A stretch of DNA of 34,837 nt from an uncultured Bacilli bacterium (GTDB lineage Bacteria; Bacillota_I; Bacilli_A; RF39; UBA660). The first letter of the stretch is position 1. Each line of letters starts with the position of its first letter. Both the position numbers and the translations under genes were made by a program. Positions 31,704 to 34,837 of the stretch are shown here, one piece after another. The stretch is from positions 1-34,837 of the forward strand of contig CANROW010000013.1 in assembly GCA_947632345.1 (NCBI GenBank), written 5' to 3'. The notes below the pieces were generated by a model. That model ran no database searches. It was not told where the DNA came from and saw nothing but the letters and a program-made list of their open reading frames with translations.

Positions 31704-32847
31704 TTATCACTCACATACTTATCGTTGTGGACATGCAGCAAAAGTTCCTGACAAAGATTATATTGAAAAAGCGATAAAAGATGATTTTACGCAATATGGA
31801 ATATCTGATCATATTCCTGTACATCCAATTTTTTATGGTGATAGTATTATGCGTATGCATGATAATGATGTTGATGATTATTTAGAATCAATTGCGAAAT
31901 TAAAGAGAATCTATAGTAGTGATATCAAAGTATATAGTGCTTTTGAAGCAGAATATGATGAAATTATTGAAGCTTATTTATGTCAGCTTCGCAATCGATG
32001 TGATTATATGTTATTAGGGCAGCATTATATTTTGAATAAGAATATTAGAAGAAGTGGAGATTATCCTATTGAGTACGCTAAAAAAGTATGTACGGCGATT
32101 GAAAGTGGGATATTTGATATTGTTGCTCATCCAGACATATTTATGAAATATTTCTATGACATAACAGATGAAAGAACGAAAAAGCTTTTTTTAAAAAATG
32201 CTTTGCTTGCGGCAAAAATGATTTGTGAAAAAGCTTTGGGTTATGGAATACCGTTAGAAATCAATTTAGGTGATGTTGGCGATTTGGATAAAAACATCAT
32301 CATCAAAGATTTAATTAGATATCCGAATGATTTATTTTGGGATGTTGCTAAAGAAATGGGTAATGCTGTGGTAGTTGGAATAGATGCTCATTCTCCTATG
32401 CAAATAGATCTTCGCGAACTATATTTAGAGAGGATTGGTCGAAGGATTAATTTACAAAAGCTCGCCTTTGTAACTGACGATTTTTGTCCTGTTTCTAATC
32501 GAAAAAATAATATGAAATTATCTAGTGCTTACGATAAAACTGAAGAACAATTGACGAGCGTTGAATCACGATTAGTGGCTAGTTATATTGACGATTATTT
32601 GCTTGAAGAAAATGATGGCGATTTAAAGAGTTATATGGCTCGAAGAATTACTCCACCAGCCAATAAGTACAGTTCATCTATTCCATTACCAAAATTGACT
32701 GAAAATTATCAAAAGGAATTACTCAATGTTGTCAATCAATCGATTGATGAGAATGCAAAAAGTAAAGAAAATATTAAAGAAGTGATAGTTAGCGATATTG
32801 ATAATTACTATGGCGCTAAACAAAAGAAATTGAAAAAAATAAAATAA
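31681..32847 (+). CDS. PHP-domain phosphoesterase (histidinol-phosphatase-like) with C-terminal extension
   Basis: 388 aa from ATG 31681, with GGAGG at 31668-31672; a longer frame from 31663 begins upstream of that site. PHP metal ligands: H10-x-H12, H18 in CGHA, SDH (~residues 44-46), E in FEAEYDE, GQHY, VAHPD and DAHS. The full trinuclear site looks intact. The fold matches histidinol phosphatases of the HisK type, but no histidine genes are nearby and the linkage to a kinase-like gene suggests another phosphoester. About 115 residues beyond the domain (~275-388) are charged, end in QKKLKKIK and have no family I recognise. Confidence 0.8.
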   Translation: MENIGKHNYHSHTYRCGHAAKVPDKDYIEKAIKDDFTQYGISDHIPVHPIFYGDSIMRMHDNDVDDYLESIAKLKRIYSSDIKVYSAFEAEYDEIIEAYLCQLRNRCDYMLLGQHYILNKNIRRSGDYPIEYAKKVCTAIESGIFDIVAHPDIFMKYFYDITDERTKKLFLKNALLAAKMICEKALGYGIPLEINLGDVGDLDKNIIIKDLIRYPNDLFWDVAKEMGNAVVVGIDAHSPMQIDLRELYLERIGRRINLQKLAFVTDDFCPVSNRKNNMKLSSAYDKTEEQLTSVESRLVASYIDDYLLEENDGDLKSYMARRITPPANKYSSSIPLPKLTENYQKELLNVVNQSIDENAKSKENIKEVIVSDIDNYYGAKQKKLKKIK

Positions 32848-32860
32848 ATTAGGTGAATTA

Positions 32861-33841
32861 ATGGATAAAAATAATATTAAAGAAAAAAGAGTTGAAGATG
32901 GTCTTTTAGGTTTTGCTGTTGGTGATGCCCTAGGCGTTCCCGTTGAATTTGTAGAACGATCAACTTTAGAGAGTAAGCCGGTTAAGGATATGCTGGAATA
33001 TGGTACTCATAATCAGCCAAAAGGTACTTGGAGTGATGATACATCAATGACAATTGCTACTATGGATAGTATCATTGAGATAAAGAAAATTGATTATGAA
33101 AAAATGGCCAATAACTTTCTTTTATGGATGACTAATAAAAAATATAACCCTCACGGTTATTTATTTGATATTGGTTTAACGACTAGTAAAGCGCTTCGTA
33201 AATATCTAATTGAAAGAGGAGCTGCTCAAAAAGCTGGAAGTACAAATTATTATGATAATGGCAATGGTTCATTGATGCGAATGTTACCTTTAGTTTATTA
33301 TTTTGATAATTATGAGTTACCAGATAGAGAAATGGCCACTATTATCAATAATGTATCATCTATTACCCATGGACATCCAATCAGTTGCTTGGGGTGCTAC
33401 TTATATGTCAAATATGCTATGAATATTTTAGAAGGGCAAGATTTTAATCAAGCTTATAGAAGTCTACAGCAGGTTGATGTGTCTATGTATGATGAAGATA
33501 CAGTTAAATTTTATAGTCGAGTATTAGATGGTCACCTTTCAGAAATAGCAGATTCTTCACTAATTAAATCGAGTGGTTTCATCGTCGATACATTAGAAGC
33601 AGCAATATGGTGTAACCTTCAAAATAGCAATTATAAAGATGCTGTTCTCCAAGCTATTAATTTAGGAAATGATACGGATACAATTGGTGCACTTACTGGT
33701 GGATTAGCTGGCATTATGTATGGTAGTGAATCTATACCAAAAGAGTGGCTTGATTCATTAGCCCAAAAAGATTATTTACAGGAATTGTCTAAAAATTATC
33801 AAAAGACGATTTTTGAGAACAAAATTAAAATTAAAAAGTGA
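32861..33841 (+). CDS. ADP-ribosylglycohydrolase (DraG-like)
   Basis: 326 aa. The family signature is complete: GLLGFAVGDALGVPVEF near the N-terminus, W57-S-D59-D60-T61-S metal site, NGNGSLMRMLPL, SSITHGHPIS and D271-T-D273-TIGALTGGLAG. Members remove ADP-ribose from arginine or other residues of proteins, or cleave related ADP-ribosyl compounds. The dinitrogenase partner of true DraG is not relevant here. Start ATG follows AGGTG. It is 13 bases after the PHP gene and closes the four-gene operon with a strong terminator. A role as the eraser of a modification made by an upstream gene is an inference. Confidence 0.93.
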   Translation: MDKNNIKEKRVEDGLLGFAVGDALGVPVEFVERSTLESKPVKDMLEYGTHNQPKGTWSDDTSMTIATMDSIIEIKKIDYEKMANNFLLWMTNKKYNPHGYLFDIGLTTSKALRKYLIERGAAQKAGSTNYYDNGNGSLMRMLPLVYYFDNYELPDREMATIINNVSSITHGHPISCLGCYLYVKYAMNILEGQDFNQAYRSLQQVDVSMYDEDTVKFYSRVLDGHLSEIADSSLIKSSGFIVDTLEAAIWCNLQNSNYKDAVLQAINLGNDTDTIGALTGGLAGIMYGSESIPKEWLDSLAQKDYLQELSKNYQKTIFENKIKIKK

Positions 33842-33871
33842 TTGTAATTAGAATGATTTACAATCACTTTT
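33834..33871 (+). terminator. Terminator of the four-gene operon
   Basis: AAAAGTGATTGTAA (33834-33847) and TTACAATCACTTTT (33858-33871) form a 14-bp perfect stem with a 10-base loop. The TGA stop at 33839-33841 lies inside the 5' arm. The T run is short. Confidence 0.78.
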
Positions 33872-33905
33872 ATATTGAGTAACAACAAAACGTCTTCTTA
33901 TTAAA

Positions 33906-33934
33906 TTGTAAATAGATTATTTCTTTGTTATAAT
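33906..33934 (+). promoter_or_regulatory. Strong SigA-type promoter of the glycosyltransferase-like gene
   Basis: TTGTAA (33906-33911), a 17-base spacer and a perfect TATAAT (33929-33934), also preceded by TGT as an extended -10. It is 37 bases before the start codon. Confidence 0.78.
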
Positions 33935-33970
33935 CATATTAAAGATAATTTATTTATAATAGGAGCATTT

Positions 33971-34837
33971 ATGAAGGATAAGATTAAAAGAATGTTGGCA
34001 TTATTGAAACAAAATCGCTATATGATTTTCTATACAATTGTTTTTATTATATATATGATTGTCACTTTTACTTTACTGATAAATCACGAGAATTATTGTA
34101 ATGAAGCACAGGCATGGATGATCAGCAAAGAATTGGGATTTTTTGGTATATATAAACAAATGTATTGGGAAGGACATCCATGTTTGTGGCAATGGATATT
34201 AATGCCATTTGCTCATTTAGGATTTCCATATCATACGATGAATTTCATAAGTTGGGGAATATGTTTGATAACGGTGTTATTATTGTTCAAAAAATCACCA
34301 TTTAATCCCATAGCTAATGCCATAATTGTTTTTTCTGTACCACTATTGTATAATTATTCGGCTTTATCCAGAAATTATTGTCTAATACCATTAGTTCTAA
34401 TCTTATTAGCAATCAATTATAAGAATCGTCATGAACACCCAATTAGATATATTTTGTTGATATTATTATTAGCTTGGACTCATGTGGTTATGTGGGGAAT
34501 GGTAGGAGGATTATTAATCTTATTTTACTATGAAGAAATAATAAAGAATCACAAGACCAATACGAAAGAACAAAAGAAAAAAGTATATTTGAGTTTATTA
34601 ATTATAATAGCTGGATTATTATTGGTATTAATACCAATTGGTTTAGGAGTAAGCCATAATTATTTAATAAGAACAGAGTATAATAGGGAAAAATATTATA
34701 TCTTAAGAAGCATTTCAAAATATGTTTTTGGTATTAATGCAAATCTAGAAATGTGCATTAATATATTATTAGGAATTACAATTGTATTTGGTTTATATGA
34801 ATTAATTTTTTATCATAAGAGTTTCATTATTTTATTA
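33971..34837 (+). CDS. GT-C family membrane glycosyltransferase-like protein (3' end outside window)
   Basis: ATG follows AGGAG and the frame is open for 289 codons to the window end. A first membrane helix (~residues 18-38) is followed by a loop with NEAQAWMISKELGF and YWEGHPCLWQWILMP, the typical acidic-loop pattern of the PMT/ArnT-like GT-C families that use lipid-linked sugars. At least seven further hydrophobic segments follow. It probably transfers a sugar on the outer membrane face to a surface protein or glycan; donor and acceptor cannot be told. It is not obviously linked to the operon before it, because it has its own promoter. Confidence 0.82.
   Translation, partial: MKDKIKRMLALLKQNRYMIFYTIVFIIYMIVTFTLLINHENYCNEAQAWMISKELGFFGIYKQMYWEGHPCLWQWILMPFAHLGFPYHTMNFISWGICLITVLLLFKKSPFNPIANAIIVFSVPLLYNYSALSRNYCLIPLVLILLAINYKNRHEHPIRYILLILLLAWTHVVMWGMVGGLLILFYYEEIIKNHKTNTKEQKKKVYLSLLIIIAGLLLVLIPIGLGVSHNYLIRTEYNREKYYILRSISKYVFGINANLEMCINILLGITIVFGLYELIFYHKSFIILL

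Noticed and set aside
31681-32847. Histidinol phosphatase of histidine biosynthesis (hisK)
   Set aside because: The PHP motifs fit, but no his genes are nearby and the operon context is kinase plus ADP-ribosylglycohydrolase, so I did not assign the symbol.
1-34837. CRISPR arrays, insertion sequences, tRNA or rRNA genes
   Set aside because: No regularly spaced short repeats, transposase-like frames, tRNA cloverleafs or rRNA segments were seen.

Overview
The window is AT-rich bacterial DNA from a Gram-positive, low-GC Firmicute, most likely an uncultured gut lineage of the Bacilli. TGA is used only as a stop, so this is not a Mycoplasma-type code. Nearly everything is on the + strand in tight operons with overlapping ORFs and short hairpin terminators. 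Peptidoglycan genes (murE, a murF-like gene, ddl) and the block SPOR protein - radC - mreC - mreD - spoIVFA - spoIVFB, followed by pro-sigK, point to a cell-walled organism with at least part of a Bacillus-type endospore programme. The order matches the B. subtilis spoIIB-maf-radC-mreBCD-minCD-spoIVFAB region with maf, mreB and minCD missing.

Region 1 (1-3.9 kb) is surface/accessory DNA: the end of an unknown gene, a small exported protein, and two tandem paralogues of about 500 aa. These combine a signal anchor with a formylglycine-generating-enzyme-like C-type-lectin fold. Their last ~50 codons are locally GC-richer and differ from each other mainly at positions 1 and 2 of NNY codons. That is the signature of variable regions of a diversity-generating retroelement (DGR). 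No reverse transcriptase or template repeat is in the window. Region 2 (3.9-4.2 kb) is intergenic and may encode a small terminated RNA.

Region 3 (4.2-17.0 kb) is mostly housekeeping and sporulation: an archaeal/eukaryote-type proS; the SPOR-radC-mreCD-spoIVFAB operon; thymidine kinase on the - strand; murE; pro-sigK behind a SigE-like promoter; a membrane-anchored polysaccharide deacetylase with a cohesin/cadherin-like surface protein; and yqeG-yqeH. SpoIVFB is the protease that releases active SigK in Bacillus, so enzyme, regulator and substrate lie within about 4 kb. Region 4 (17.1-21.9 kb) carries an alpha/beta hydrolase, a MurF-like ligase fused to a membrane domain, ddl, and a degenerate transglutaminase-like protein.

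Region 5 (21.9-27.7 kb) is a compact Tad-type secretion/pilus locus: two TadE-like pseudopilins (the second with a LamG-like C-terminus), a TadZ/CpaE ATPase, the TadA/CpaF motor, TadB and TadC, then yebC. Region 6 (27.75-33.8 kb) is a four-gene operon that I cannot match to a described system: a 1017-aa protein of unknown function, a HipA/PI-kinase-like enzyme, a PHP phosphoesterase and an ADP-ribosylglycohydrolase. The window ends inside a GT-C membrane glycosyltransferase-like gene with its own promoter.

The two items most worth following up are the DGR target pair and the four-gene kinase/PHP/ADP-ribosylglycohydrolase operon.
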